Source: CAZCJU01 sp964562175 (lineage in GTDB: Bacteria > Bacillota > Clostridia > Oscillospirales > CAG-272). Taken from it: a stretch of DNA of 33,858 nt. The position numbers and the translations under genes are program-made. The stretch covers positions 1 to 33,858 of the forward strand of contig CAZLRV010000018.1 of NCBI GenBank assembly GCA_964562175.1. Direction: 5' to 3'. Positions 6,970-15,729 of this stretch are shown here, piece by piece. The notes beneath the pieces are model-generated. The model saw only the letters and a program-made list of their open reading frames with translations, was not told where the DNA came from and did no database searches. Position 1 is the stretch's first letter. Each line of letters opens with the position of its first letter.

Positions 6970-8280
6970 ATGCGAAAGCTTATTTTGGAGGGTGTTCCCA
7001 ACGAAAAGCAAAAGCTGTTTTTCGCCTCGAAAAAGAAGTATACCGCATACGGCGGAAGCAGAGGCGGCGGTAAAAGCTGGGCATTGCGACGCAAGCTTAT
7101 ATTGCTGTGCTTCCGATATTCGGGTATTCGATGTCTTATAATCCGCAGGAGCTTTCCGGAGCTGAGATACAATCATATAATGCCACTGCGTGCGGAGCTG
7201 GGCGAATGCGTTGAGTATTCGGAAACGGGAAAATGCTTTAATTTCCCCAACGGCTCTCTGCTTAAGCTCGGTTATATGAGCGATGACGGCGACACGCTTC
7301 AATATCAGGGGCAGGAATACGACATAATTGCCCTTGACGAGGCTACTCAGCTGAGCGAATACCAATTCAGCACACTCAAGGCGTGCTTGCGAGGCACGAA
7401 CGATCATCCGAAGCGAATGTATCTGACCTGCAATCCCGGCGGTATAGGTCATGCATGGGTCAAGCGGCTGTTTATCGACCGCAATTATCGTGAGGGCGAG
7501 GACGGGGACGATTACGCATTCATTCAGGCAAGTGCTTACGATAATGAGGTCTTGATGAAAAAGGATCCGGAATACGTTCGTCAGCTGCAGAGTCTGCCGC
7601 ACGATCTGCGGCAGGCGTGGTTGTACGGTAAATGGGATGTATTTCAAGGGCAGTACTTTACCGAGCTTGCCGAATGTGAGACGGTCTCAAACGACGCTGT
7701 ACCGACCGGACGAATATTTGCCGGACTTGATTACGGCTTCGATATGCTGGCACTCGTTGTCGGTCTGTGCGACAGCGAGGGAAATTTGTGGCTGATACAC
7801 GAATATCACTCCCCCGGATTGACGCTGGGCGAGGGAGCGGCGGCAATAGAGCGTGAGCTTGCCGGATACAAATGCGAATATATAGCCGCATCTCCCGATC
7901 TGTGGAACAGGCGGCAGGACACGGGGCATTCGGGCTTTGAGATAATGACAACGCAAGCATCATTGCCGCCGCTTTTGAGAGCCGATGACAGGCGAGTGGC
8001 GGGCTGGAGATGTGTGAGGGAATACATTCACGGCTCGGGTACTCACGGAAGGCTGTTTTTCACGCATCGTTGTGCGGAGGTGCTTCGCTGTATGTCTCTT
8101 TTGACCTATGACGACAACAGGCCGGAGGATTGTTCGGACAGACCTCACGAAATAACGCATCTGCCGGAGGCATTGAGATATCTTATAATGTCACGAGTTG
8201 AGGCGAGTGAAACGCCCGAGAAGCTGTATGAGGCGAGAAGAAAGCGGGCGGAGCGGCGTAATACTATTGCATATTATTGA
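6970..8280 (+). CDS. terL: Phage terminase large subunit (packaging ATPase/nuclease)
   Basis: This 436-residue protein is the ATP-driven DNA packaging motor. The ATPase half shows Walker A G29-S-R-G-G-G-K35-S36, Walker B IIALDEA with D123-E124, and the coupling motif YLTCNPGG. The nuclease half starts at IFAGLDYGFD (~250) with its first metal-binding Asp and ends with HLPEALRYLIMS, the position of the last acidic residue of the RNase H-like fold (Glu where many have Asp). All key residues are present, so it looks functional. AAGGAG lies 5 bases before the ATG, nine bases after the small subunit gene. An intact terminase in a region with no replication genes is the main reason to think of DNA packaging by something other than a self-replicating phage. 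Confidence 0.93.
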   Translation: MRKLILEGVPNEKQKLFFASKKKYTAYGGSRGGGKSWALRRKLILLCFRYSGIRCLIIRRSFPELRYNHIMPLRAELGECVEYSETGKCFNFPNGSLLKLGYMSDDGDTLQYQGQEYDIIALDEATQLSEYQFSTLKACLRGTNDHPKRMYLTCNPGGIGHAWVKRLFIDRNYREGEDGDDYAFIQASAYDNEVLMKKDPEYVRQLQSLPHDLRQAWLYGKWDVFQGQYFTELAECETVSNDAVPTGRIFAGLDYGFDMLALVVGLCDSEGNLWLIHEYHSPGLTLGEGAAAIERELAGYKCEYIAASPDLWNRRQDTGHSGFEIMTTQASLPPLLRADDRRVAGWRCVREYIHGSGTHGRLFFTHRCAEVLRCMSLLTYDDNRPEDCSDRPHEITHLPEALRYLIMSRVEASETPEKLYEARRKRAERRNTIAYY

Positions 8281-8298
8281 GCAAAGGAGTGAAAAGAG

Positions 8299-9891
8299 AT
8301 AAAGAAGAACGACGAAGCTTTCACCGAGGCGTGGGAGCAGTATGAGGCGGGGGTCGAATACAAGCGACGGCTCGGACTGTATTCCACGGTAAGACAGAAT
8401 GAAAGATTTTACAGAGGCGAGCAATGGACGGGCATAAGCTCCGGACAGCTGCCCAAGCCCGTGTTCAACGTCATAAAGCGTATCATCAACTATATGGTAT
8501 CCTCCGTTACCTCTCAGCCGATACGGATATGCTACAGCGATGACGCATTATTCTGTAAAGAGGAAAACGGATACGGGGAAAGACTTAAGGAGGGCATTGA
8601 CCTGCTGAACAAAAACGCCGAATATCGGTTTGACCGTTCGAAAATGGATGTACTTATACGGCAGGCTCTGCTTGATGCGGCAATATCGGGCAACGGCGTA
8701 TTCTATACGTATTGGGATGCGGATATTGCGACGGGTCAGCCGTTTACGGGCGATATCAAGACGGTTTTGTGCGACAACGTGGATCTGTTCGTGGCAAACG
8801 TAAACCGTGACGATATACAGTCACAGCCTTATGTTATGCTATGCGGCAGAGATACCGTAGAACATTTGTGCGAGGAGGCTGAGAAAAACGGCTTATCGCC
8901 GCTTGAGATATCGAAGATAACGCCCGACGAGCCGCAGGGCAGAGGTGCGGGAGACATGAGCGACATAGAGGGTGAGGGTGAGCGAAATTGCACGTATCTC
9001 ATAAAGTTCTACCGTGACGGGAACGGCTTTGTGAATTGGCAAAAAAGTACAAGAAGCGTTGTTATCGCACAGCGTGCGACACGTCTTAAGCGTTACCCGA
9101 TAGCCTCATTCGCATGGGAGAGGACGAAGGGCAGTTATATAGGCACCTCGCCGGTAACGTCTATGATAGAAAATCAAAAGTACATCAACAAGGCTTACGC
9201 CATGGTGATGAAGCACATGACGGACACGGCTTTTTCAAAGGTCGTATACGACAAAACGCTCATACCGGAGTGGAGCAACGAGGTCGGCGAGGCGATAGGC
9301 GTGAGAGGCGGCGACGTTCGCTCGGCGGCATCGATAATCGGCACGGGCGAGCTTCAAAGCGGCTTTCTTGAGGTAATATCAATGACTCTTGCCGATACCA
9401 AGGAGCTTTTGGGAGCGACGGATGCGGCACTGGGCGAGGTGGAGCCGGATAACACGAGTGCCATTATAGCCTTGCAGGAGTCGAGTGAGATACCTCTGGA
9501 AACACTGAGGCAGGGTCTTTATTCCGCTATAGAGGATATCGCCCTGAGCTGGTCGGAGATGCTTATAGAGTATTGTCCGTCGCAAAGACTTTTGCCGTAC
9601 ATCGAAAACGGTGTACAGACGGGCGGTCGGTTGCCCGATAAAAGAGCATTTTGCGATTCGCTTATAAATGCGAGAGTGGATATAGGTGCCGGCACGAGAT
9701 ATTCGCAGGTAGCCTCACTCAACACGCTGGACAAGCTCTTGAGCGGCGGGCATATAACGGCGTATCAATACCTCAAGCGGCTTCCCGACGGAATAATACC
9801 CGACAGGGACGAGCTGCTTGACGAATTAAAGCAAACGAAAGGAAACGAGAATGAAGGAGAAAACACAGAAAACGGACAACGAGCGATTTGA
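8299..9891 (+). CDS. Phage portal protein with apparent ATA start codon
   Basis: The ~530-residue protein has the look of podovirus/P22-type portals, the dodecameric ring through which DNA enters the head. Features include RQNERFYRGEQWTG followed by LPKPVFNVIKRIINYMVSS near the N-terminus, IASFAWERTKGSYIGTSPV in the middle, and the helical core KYINKAYAMVMKHM followed by NTSAIIALQESSEIPLE. The first canonical start is GTG 8461, which would delete the conserved N-terminal 54 residues. The reading frame stays open back to a TGA at 8290-8292. The only well-placed candidate is ATA at 8299-8301, nine bases after a perfect AAAGGAG (8283-8289). This would be a single-base change from ATG. It overlaps the next gene by 41 bases. 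Confidence 0.82.
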   Translation: MKKNDEAFTEAWEQYEAGVEYKRRLGLYSTVRQNERFYRGEQWTGISSGQLPKPVFNVIKRIINYMVSSVTSQPIRICYSDDALFCKEENGYGERLKEGIDLLNKNAEYRFDRSKMDVLIRQALLDAAISGNGVFYTYWDADIATGQPFTGDIKTVLCDNVDLFVANVNRDDIQSQPYVMLCGRDTVEHLCEEAEKNGLSPLEISKITPDEPQGRGAGDMSDIEGEGERNCTYLIKFYRDGNGFVNWQKSTRSVVIAQRATRLKRYPIASFAWERTKGSYIGTSPVTSMIENQKYINKAYAMVMKHMTDTAFSKVVYDKTLIPEWSNEVGEAIGVRGGDVRSAASIIGTGELQSGFLEVISMTLADTKELLGATDAALGEVEPDNTSAIIALQESSEIPLETLRQGLYSAIEDIALSWSEMLIEYCPSQRLLPYIENGVQTGGRLPDKRAFCDSLINARVDIGAGTRYSQVASLNTLDKLLSGGHITAYQYLKRLPDGIIPDRDELLDELKQTKGNENEGENTENGQRAI

Positions 9892-10210
9892 GCGTGAGAT
9901 GACCGAATTTTTCGAGGCGTATCCGGAGTGCGATCTTGACAGCATACCGCTGACGGTATGGGAGAACGTCACGCAGGGCATGAGCCTCAAGGAGGCTTAC
10001 GACAAATACACATCGGAGCGAGGTGAGATGAACGAGCTTGCTCAAAAGGTCAACGAAAGCAACAGAAGTGTAAGCTCGGGAGGCATCGGAGGCGGCGGCA
10101 GAACACAGTGCTTCACCGCAAGGCAGGTTGCCGCAATGACGGATGCACAGGTAAGAGAAAACTATACCGCCATTATGGAGAGTATGGGACAAGAGGGATT
10201 TTTCGAATAA
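9851..10210 (+). CDS. Scaffold-like small head protein
   Basis: This 119-residue acidic protein is encoded between portal and coat, the usual place of the capsid scaffold. It has a helical N-terminal half, a Gly-rich linker (SSGGIGGGGRT, ~75-85) and a C-terminal helix CFTARQVAAMTDAQVRENY, very like the coat-binding end of small scaffolding proteins in clostridial phages. AAAGGAA stands 6-8 bases before the ATG, and its start lies within the portal gene. The role in head assembly is inferred from position and this motif. It is shorter than typical scaffolds. Confidence 0.6.
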   Translation: MKEKTQKTDNERFEREMTEFFEAYPECDLDSIPLTVWENVTQGMSLKEAYDKYTSERGEMNELAQKVNESNRSVSSGGIGGGGRTQCFTARQVAAMTDAQVRENYTAIMESMGQEGFFE

Positions 10211-10262
10211 TATCCCACAAAGCAAGTAAAATAAATTTTTAATATAAAGGAGAAAAAATAAT

Positions 10263-11096
10263 ATGGCACTTTCTTATTTTATACCCAAGATATGGAGCGA
10301 AACGCTCTACCGTGAGCTTGAAAAGGAATACATCGGCGTAAAGAACTGCAGTCGAGAGTTTGAGGGCGATATAAAGAGCATCGGCGACACGGTCAAGATA
10401 GTGGGAATCAATCCCATATCCGTTTTCGACTATGTAAAGAACACCGATATGACGGCACCGGAGGAGCTGACGGACTCGGAGCGTTCTCTTGTGATAGACA
10501 GAGCAAAGGGCTTCAACTTTCTTATCGACGATATCGACAAGGCACAATCGACGCCCAAGCTCATGCAGGAGGCAATGAGCATTGCCGCATCGGCATTGAG
10601 CGATGAGGCGGATAAATATATCTACTCTTTGCACTCCAAGGTGACATCGGAGAACACGATGGCGTGTACGTCGTTCAATTCCGGCTCGGTCATCGATTTT
10701 CTGCTCGGTGTTCGTCAAGCTATGCTTGAGGCGAATGTAGCCGGAAACGAGGAGATCATACTTGAGGTACCGCCCGCCGTTGCGGCAAAGATAGTAAAGG
10801 CGAAGATAATGCAGGGTACGAGCAATGAGGCTGAGCTTGACAAGGGTTGTATCGGCTCGTTCCTCGGCTTCAAGGTCTATGTATCAAACAATATCGTAAA
10901 GGTCGGCGATGCATACAAGTGCTTTGCCAGAACAAAGAGAGCGATAGCGTTTGCGGAGCAGATAAACGAGGTCGAGGCATACCGTCCCGAAAAGCGTTTT
11001 GCCGATGCGGTAAAGGGCTTGCATCTGTACGGTGCGAAGATAGTTTATCCCGCAGAGCTTAAGCTGCTTGAGATAACACCTGCGGCGGAGGCGTAA
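10263..11096 (+). CDS. Major capsid protein, P22 coat-like
   Basis: This 277-residue protein resembles the P22 coat family, which has the HK97 fold. The N-terminal stretch IPKIWSETLYRELEKEYIG leads into GDIKSIGDTVKIVGI, and the C-terminal part IGSFLGFKVYVSNNIVK and FARTKRAIAFAEQINEVEAYRPE are the typical core strands. The family is common in short-tailed phages and in many clostridial prophages. GGAG lies 10 bases before the ATG, after an A/T-rich 52-base gap, the largest inside the cassette, which may help give it the high expression expected of a coat protein. Confidence 0.88.
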   Translation: MALSYFIPKIWSETLYRELEKEYIGVKNCSREFEGDIKSIGDTVKIVGINPISVFDYVKNTDMTAPEELTDSERSLVIDRAKGFNFLIDDIDKAQSTPKLMQEAMSIAASALSDEADKYIYSLHSKVTSENTMACTSFNSGSVIDFLLGVRQAMLEANVAGNEEIILEVPPAVAAKIVKAKIMQGTSNEAELDKGCIGSFLGFKVYVSNNIVKVGDAYKCFARTKRAIAFAEQINEVEAYRPEKRFADAVKGLHLYGAKIVYPAELKLLEITPAAEA

Positions 11097-11100
11097 GCAT

Positions 11101-11475
11101 ATGCTGCTGTCCGATATATTCGATACGGCGTGTGCGTTGATATCCGAGGACAGCACGACGGCAAACGCACGTGAGCTGAGGGAGCGCGCTCCCTCACTGC
11201 TCCGTGCGGTGAGCAGTGAGCTTATTTGCGTGCAAAGAATGATAAACGACGGCGAGGTGAATGTTTCGCCCGAATCCTATTCTTCTCTTGACAATATTTT
11301 TCCGCTTGATGAGCCGCTCGGTTATCTTTGCGCTTTGAAGCTCGGTTCACTGCTGTGTGCGGACGAAAACGCCGCCCTTTCAAAAAGATTGCTTGCCGAA
11401 TACGAAACGGGACGTGAGAGATTTATCGCTTCACTGCCCGCAGTCATATCCGGAATAAAAGACGTTTATTCGTAA
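11101..11475 (+). CDS. Head-completion/adaptor-like protein
   Basis: This 124-residue, largely helical protein immediately follows the coat gene. In short-tailed phages that slot is usually taken by the adaptor (gp4-like) ring under the portal. The pattern, with N-terminal helices, ELICVQRMINDGEV, and then FPLDEPLGYLCALKLGSLLCADENAALSKRLLAEYE, fits small all-helical connector proteins. The sequence is too divergent for a firm family call. GGAGG stands 9 bases upstream of the ATG. Confidence 0.55.
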   Translation: MLLSDIFDTACALISEDSTTANARELRERAPSLLRAVSSELICVQRMINDGEVNVSPESYSSLDNIFPLDEPLGYLCALKLGSLLCADENAALSKRLLAEYETGRERFIASLPAVISGIKDVYS

Positions 11476-11489
11476 AACGGAGGAATAAT

Positions 11490-13238
11490 ATGTCGCTTTT
11501 CAGAAAAAAACCGTCCGTCAACATGAAGATAGAAAGCTTTGACGGAATAATCTGCAACGAAAGAATATCCGAGGATGTCAAGAGTGCGGTATATATGCGA
11601 AATTGGCGTATAACCGACGACGGAAAGCTTCAAAAGCGGTGCGGTTGCGAGTGCGTGCTTCGGATCGCCGACGCCGAGCCGATATATTGCGGCAGAGTCG
11701 GCACGGGAAGATACTACGTATACAAGCGTTTGGGCGGGATTTGGACATATTGTCTTGACGATGAGAGCATGAGTGTTTACGCAACGTCGGACACCTCGCG
11801 TTTTACCGCATTTCTTTTCGGAGGTCTGCTTTATATCATGGGGAGAGATACGCTTTTGACCTTTGACGGGCATATCACTCGCAAATGCGAGCCGTATATA
11901 CCGAAGCTCGCCGTTTCCGCACCCAATACGGGCGGCGGCGTGATCCTTGAGGACTTAAACAGGATATCGCCCTACGCGCGAATATCATATTCGCCCGACG
12001 GGGTAAGTCCCGATTTCGTTTTGCCAAAGGAGGCCTTGGCGGTGGTAAGGGTCACGGACTGCGGTGTGGCGGTGGATGAGGATAAATATACCTACGACAG
12101 AGGCACGCACACGCTTACCATGTCTTATGTACCGAGTGCGGATGTACCCGACGGGCTTGAGGTCACGTTCGTTATTGATGACGACGATTTTCCCGACAGC
12201 TCGCTTTTGTACGGAAAAAGCTATTGTCTGTTCGGCTCGGGCAACGATTCGAGAGTATTCGTTTACGGCGGTGACAATACGATATATTATTCCGACGTCA
12301 CCGACAGGGGAGCGGACTGCACGTATTTTCCGGTAAACAATTTCATCAGAGTCGGCGACAGAGGTGAGGTCACGGCTTTGGTACGCCATTACTCAACGCT
12401 TGCGGTATTTACCGAAAACGATGCGTGGTATATATCGCCCTCAAGCATCGAGGACGGCGACTATTCAAGGCTTTCGTTCCCCGTTTTTCCGCTCAACGGC
12501 AAGGTCGGTTGCGTGAGAGAGGGGGCTGTGCTTGTAAACAATTCGCCGCTTTCGGTGCGAGGTGACGGTGTTTACATATGGGCATCGAGCAATATCAGAG
12601 ATGAGCGAAACGCAAGGCTAATATCAGCACCTGTCGCACCGCTTTTATCAAGAGAATTTCTCACATCATGCCGAGTGCTTGACCACGAGGGCGAGGGTGA
12701 GGTCTGGATATGGAGCGGCGATCTGATATGCGTATACAATTACAGACGCACTGCGTGGTATTTCTATGACGGAATAAGAGCCGAGCGTGCATATGAGCTT
12801 GACGGTGTTGTGTATTTTGTAAACGATACGGGGCTTTACCGCTTCGACAAGAACGTATATACCGATGACGGGCGTGCGTACAGTGCGATATGGGAAAGCG
12901 CCTACGCCGATTTCGGAATATCGTGGAGAAAAAACATTGCCCGAATGTTCGTTTCTCTTATACCGGAAACACATTCGGATGTGCGTATAACGGTATCGCC
13001 GAACAAGAGCGGAGGCTGTCGTCTCGGTGAGGACGGATGCTACGGAAGCGAGGTATTTGACTTTTCCGCACTTGATTTTTCCAAGCTGTCGTTTGAGTGC
13101 GAGGGCAGACCGTCTCTTGTGAGAAGCAGGTTGAACATAAGAGGCGTTGACAGTATAAAGCTGAGGATAGAAAACTCGTTTGCCGACAGCAGATGCACGG
13201 TAAACGGCATACTTCTTGCCGGATGTGCGGTAAAGTAA
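11490..13238 (+). CDS. Probable tail nozzle/hub, beta-propeller-like
   Basis: This 582-residue protein is almost all beta. It has repeated short blades such as GRYYVYKRLGGIWTYCLDD, FLFGGLLYIMGRDTLLTFDG, NDSRVFVYGGDNTIYYSDV, STLAVFTENDAWYISP and GEVWIWSGDLICVYNYRRTAWYFYDG, which look like a propeller. The opening (SFDGIICNERISEDVKSAVYMRNWRITDDGKLQKRCG) is typical of podovirus nozzle-type proteins that list 'bulk' residues before the propeller. It follows the adaptor gene, as in P22-like order (adaptor, then plug/nozzle). GGAGG lies 6 bases before the ATG. The assignment rests on fold pattern and position, so it could also be a fibre or neck protein. Confidence 0.5.
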   Translation: MSLFRKKPSVNMKIESFDGIICNERISEDVKSAVYMRNWRITDDGKLQKRCGCECVLRIADAEPIYCGRVGTGRYYVYKRLGGIWTYCLDDESMSVYATSDTSRFTAFLFGGLLYIMGRDTLLTFDGHITRKCEPYIPKLAVSAPNTGGGVILEDLNRISPYARISYSPDGVSPDFVLPKEALAVVRVTDCGVAVDEDKYTYDRGTHTLTMSYVPSADVPDGLEVTFVIDDDDFPDSSLLYGKSYCLFGSGNDSRVFVYGGDNTIYYSDVTDRGADCTYFPVNNFIRVGDRGEVTALVRHYSTLAVFTENDAWYISPSSIEDGDYSRLSFPVFPLNGKVGCVREGAVLVNNSPLSVRGDGVYIWASSNIRDERNARLISAPVAPLLSREFLTSCRVLDHEGEGEVWIWSGDLICVYNYRRTAWYFYDGIRAERAYELDGVVYFVNDTGLYRFDKNVYTDDGRAYSAIWESAYADFGISWRKNIARMFVSLIPETHSDVRITVSPNKSGGCRLGEDGCYGSEVFDFSALDFSKLSFECEGRPSLVRSRLNIRGVDSIKLRIENSFADSRCTVNGILLAGCAVK

Positions 13239-13268
13239 CGCATGGCATGAGAAAACGGGGTGCATATA

Positions 13269-13586
13269 ATGAAAGAGGTGAATAAAATAACAGAGGAGGA
13301 TATCTCCGTTGCGTTAAGCTGTCATTCACAGAGCATACGCTCCCTACAGCATCAGATAAACGAGATAAAGGAGCTGACAAAGGAGCTTCGAGTGATGAAC
13401 ACGGCACTTACCGCACTTACAACGGAGCTTAAGCATACAAGCGAGACGATAGACGACCATACCGAGCGTATTGCCGTTTTGGAGAACATACCGTCAAGGC
13501 GATGGGAAAAGGCAACAAACGCAGTTATCACCGCATTATCCTCCGGTATTGTCGGATTTATTCTCGCACAGCTTTTAGAACTATGA
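13269..13586 (+). CDS. XhlA-like (haemolysin) lysis accessory protein
   Basis: This 105-residue protein has a cytoplasmic helical coiled-coil region (~15-80, IRSLQHQINEIKELTKELRVMN and TELKHTSETIDDHTERI) and one C-terminal membrane helix (NAVITALSSGIVGFILAQLL), the build of XhlA proteins found next to holins in Firmicutes prophages. They sit on the inner face of the membrane and help the holin and amidase bring about lysis. The ATG at 13269 follows GGGGTG by 6 bases. A GTG three codons earlier is less likely. Confidence 0.7.
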   Translation: MKEVNKITEEDISVALSCHSQSIRSLQHQINEIKELTKELRVMNTALTALTTELKHTSETIDDHTERIAVLENIPSRRWEKATNAVITALSSGIVGFILAQLLEL

Positions 13587-13605
13587 AAGGAATGGTAACG
13601 CATAT

Positions 13606-13929
13606 ATGAATATAACCGATTTTTTAGATTGGAACATACTTTTGACCTTTTCCGGGGCGTGTGTTTCCGTGACACTGCTCACACAGCTGTTTAAGGGCTT
13701 CGGGGACAGATTGCCGTTTCACGTACCGACACGGCTCTTGTCATACGTTATTTCGGTACTGTTGCTCCTGCTTGCGACGTTTTTCGTCGGCTCAAGGACG
13801 CTCGGCGATTACGTCATATGCTTCGTAAACGGCGCACTTGTATCGCTTTCTTCAAACGGCTCGTTTGACCTTGTTCGCTCGTTTGGGTGCGATGACACAC
13901 AGGAGGACGGAAATGACGATAACACTTGA
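13606..13929 (+). CDS. Holin-like membrane protein
   Basis: This 107-residue protein has three hydrophobic stretches: ILLTFSGACVSVTLLTQLF, LLSYVISVLLLLLATFFVG and DYVICFVNGALVSLSS. It ends in a very acidic tail (DDTQEDGNDDN). The size and arrangement, with its gene between XhlA-like and amidase genes, fit a holin that opens the membrane for the endolysin. The amidase gene starts within its last 17 bases, indicating coupled translation. The exact holin family is not certain. Confidence 0.72.
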   Translation: MNITDFLDWNILLTFSGACVSVTLLTQLFKGFGDRLPFHVPTRLLSYVISVLLLLLATFFVGSRTLGDYVICFVNGALVSLSSNGSFDLVRSFGCDDTQEDGNDDNT

Positions 13930-14941
13930 CCCCGGACACGGAAGACTTGCAAACAAGGGCATAATAAACGGCTATTACGAGGGTACTGTCGTATTTAAGC
14001 TTGCTTATCTGCTCAAGGCGGAGCTTGAGAAATATCAAAATATAAAGGTGTTCGTCACACGTGCAAAGCTTGATGACGATCCGTCGCTTGAGCGGCGCGG
14101 CAGTATGGCTGTAAGCAACGGCTCGGAGCTGTTTATTTCACTTCACTCGAATGCGGCGGACAATGCAAAGGCACACGGCGTATCGGTGTTCAGAAGCATA
14201 AACAACCCGCAGAGCGCTATCTTGGGCAAGCGGCTCGGCGACGCCGTTGTCAAGCTGATGAGCGAGCAGACACGTGACACTTATCTGCGAGGTGTATTCA
14301 CCAGAACGTATGTTGACGGCGGCGGCGAGGTGAAGGACTATTACGGCGTAATACGCTCAAGCGTCAAAAAGGGCTTGAAGCACTCATATATAATAGAGCA
14401 TGGCTTTCATACCAATTACGCCGAATGCGCCTTTATGTCAAAGTCGGAAAATCTCAAGAGGCTGGCTGTTGCCGAGGCAAAAGTAATAGCCGAATATTTC
14501 AATTGTCCTCCCATCTCGGAGGGCGGCGAGGAGGAGGTCGTATATATCGTAAAGCGAGGCGACACTCTCTCGGCTATCGCGAGAAAATACGGCGTGGATC
14601 ACAAAGAGCTTGCAAAATACAATGCGATATCGGACCCGAATTTGATATACGTCGGTCAAAAAATACGCATAATGCCGTCTGCGCCGCAGCTTGAGGAGGG
14701 CGATCTTGTGCGTATAAAGCCGTATAAAACGACATACGCTCCGGGTGGCAAGAGCTTTCCCGCTTGGGTGCTTGACTACGACTATACAGTGGCGCAAACG
14801 AGGGACGGGCGAGGTAAGAGGGTATACAAAAACGGTGCGGAATGCGTGCTTTTGGGCAAAAAAACAAAACGCTCCGACGGCACCGTATCTTCACCTCTCA
14901 ATACCTGGTGCGCAAGGGAGCATTTGATAAAGCTCAATTAA
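13913..14941 (+). CDS. N-acetylmuramoyl-L-alanine amidase endolysin with LysM domain
   Basis: This 342-residue zinc amidase is of the Amidase_3 type and cuts the bond between MurNAc and the peptide stem. Catalytic and zinc residues are all present: H9 in DPGHG, E23 in GYYEG, H78 in SLHSNA and E162 in IIEHGFHTN. A LysM domain follows (~205-250: YIVKRGDTLSAIARKYGV..NPNLIYVGQKIRI-type pattern), and a C-terminal SH3-like region (~260-342) may also bind wall. AGGAGG is 6 bases before this ATG. The longer open frame starting at 13838 has no ribosome binding site. It has no signal peptide, so it depends on the holin. Active-site integrity argues that lysis is still functional. Confidence 0.92.
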   Translation: MTITLDPGHGRLANKGIINGYYEGTVVFKLAYLLKAELEKYQNIKVFVTRAKLDDDPSLERRGSMAVSNGSELFISLHSNAADNAKAHGVSVFRSINNPQSAILGKRLGDAVVKLMSEQTRDTYLRGVFTRTYVDGGGEVKDYYGVIRSSVKKGLKHSYIIEHGFHTNYAECAFMSKSENLKRLAVAEAKVIAEYFNCPPISEGGEEEVVYIVKRGDTLSAIARKYGVDHKELAKYNAISDPNLIYVGQKIRIMPSAPQLEEGDLVRIKPYKTTYAPGGKSFPAWVLDYDYTVAQTRDGRGKRVYKNGAECVLLGKKTKRSDGTVSSPLNTWCAREHLIKLN

Positions 14942-14967
14942 ATCAATAAAAAGAAAGGAACGGAAAA

Positions 14968-15717
14968 ATGGCTATAGAAAGGCTGAAGGAAAGCGTTGAT
15001 ATAATAGCCTCACTGCCCGATGTGCCGAGCAGTCCGGAGTATACCGCCGAGAGCTTGAAAAGAAAGTTCGACGAGGGTGGCAACGTGATAAAAAGCTATA
15101 TCAACGAAAGTCTAATACCGTCCGTTGAGGATGAAATAGTGGCTACGGCACTCGGCGAGGGTGCTTATAAATACATTCCGACAAGGACACTTCTTGTCTC
15201 GTATACTCTCGGCGGTCAATATATATTCGACACCTCGGAGCATGAGAGCTATAACGGCATATACGATGTCGTGCTTGTCGGCGGCGGTGGCGGCGGTCAT
15301 GTCGGCGATATTTCGACCGGCGGCGGCGGTGCGGATGCTTGCATTGCCGAGGGGCTGAGGCTTGAGGGACAGTATAATATTACCGTAGGCTGCGGCGGTG
15401 TTGCCGACACAGACGGCAGCGGTACGTATTTTTCGGGCAATGGCGTATTCAAGGCGGCACTCGGCGGTCAGGCATCGAACGAGAGCCGGAAAATAGGCAA
15501 GGGCACGGGCATATACGGTCTTGACAGCACATACGGTGACGGCAGTATGAGCTACGGTTGCGGCGGCAGCTGTTGTACCTTCGGGAAGGGTGCAGTGGGC
15601 GGTGCGATACGTGACGATATGAAAAACCCGATAGGCTACGGCGGTGGCGGCTGGGGCGAGATAGCCGGCGGTAGCGGCGCCGTATTCATATACGGTTATG
15701 TAAGATATGAAAATTAA
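14968..15717 (+). CDS. Glycine-rich fibre/tail-associated protein
   Basis: This 249-residue protein has two parts. The first ~65 residues (SVDIIASLPDVPSSPEYTAESLKRKFDEGGNVIKSYINE) resemble a short trimerising segment common at the base of phage tail fibres. The rest is a glycine-rich beta domain with VVLVGGGGGGHVGD, GGGGADACIAEGL, LGGQASN and GGGGWGEIAGGSGAVFIYGYV, a pattern shared with many phage receptor-binding tips. A cluster of Cys and Gly (CGGSCCTFGKG) is unusual. AAAGGAACGG precedes the ATG. It probably sits on the outside of the particle. Receptor and fold are unknown. Confidence 0.6.
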   Translation: MAIERLKESVDIIASLPDVPSSPEYTAESLKRKFDEGGNVIKSYINESLIPSVEDEIVATALGEGAYKYIPTRTLLVSYTLGGQYIFDTSEHESYNGIYDVVLVGGGGGGHVGDISTGGGGADACIAEGLRLEGQYNITVGCGGVADTDGSGTYFSGNGVFKAALGGQASNESRKIGKGTGIYGLDSTYGDGSMSYGCGGSCCTFGKGAVGGAIRDDMKNPIGYGGGGWGEIAGGSGAVFIYGYVRYEN

Positions 15718-15729
15718 GGAGATGATGCG

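Noticed and set aside
8461..9891. Portal gene starting at GTG 8461
   Set aside because: It would remove 54 residues that match portal N-termini, and no ribosome binding site precedes it, whereas AAAGGAG stands before 8299.
13838..13912. Amidase starting at 13838
   Set aside because: The extra residues are read from the holin gene in another frame, have no ribosome binding site and would place junk before the conserved MTITLDPGHG start.
15290..15690. Glycine-codon repeats (GGCGGC-type) as a DNA repeat or CRISPR-like array
   Set aside because: They are irregular and in frame, and are explained by the glycine-rich fibre domain.
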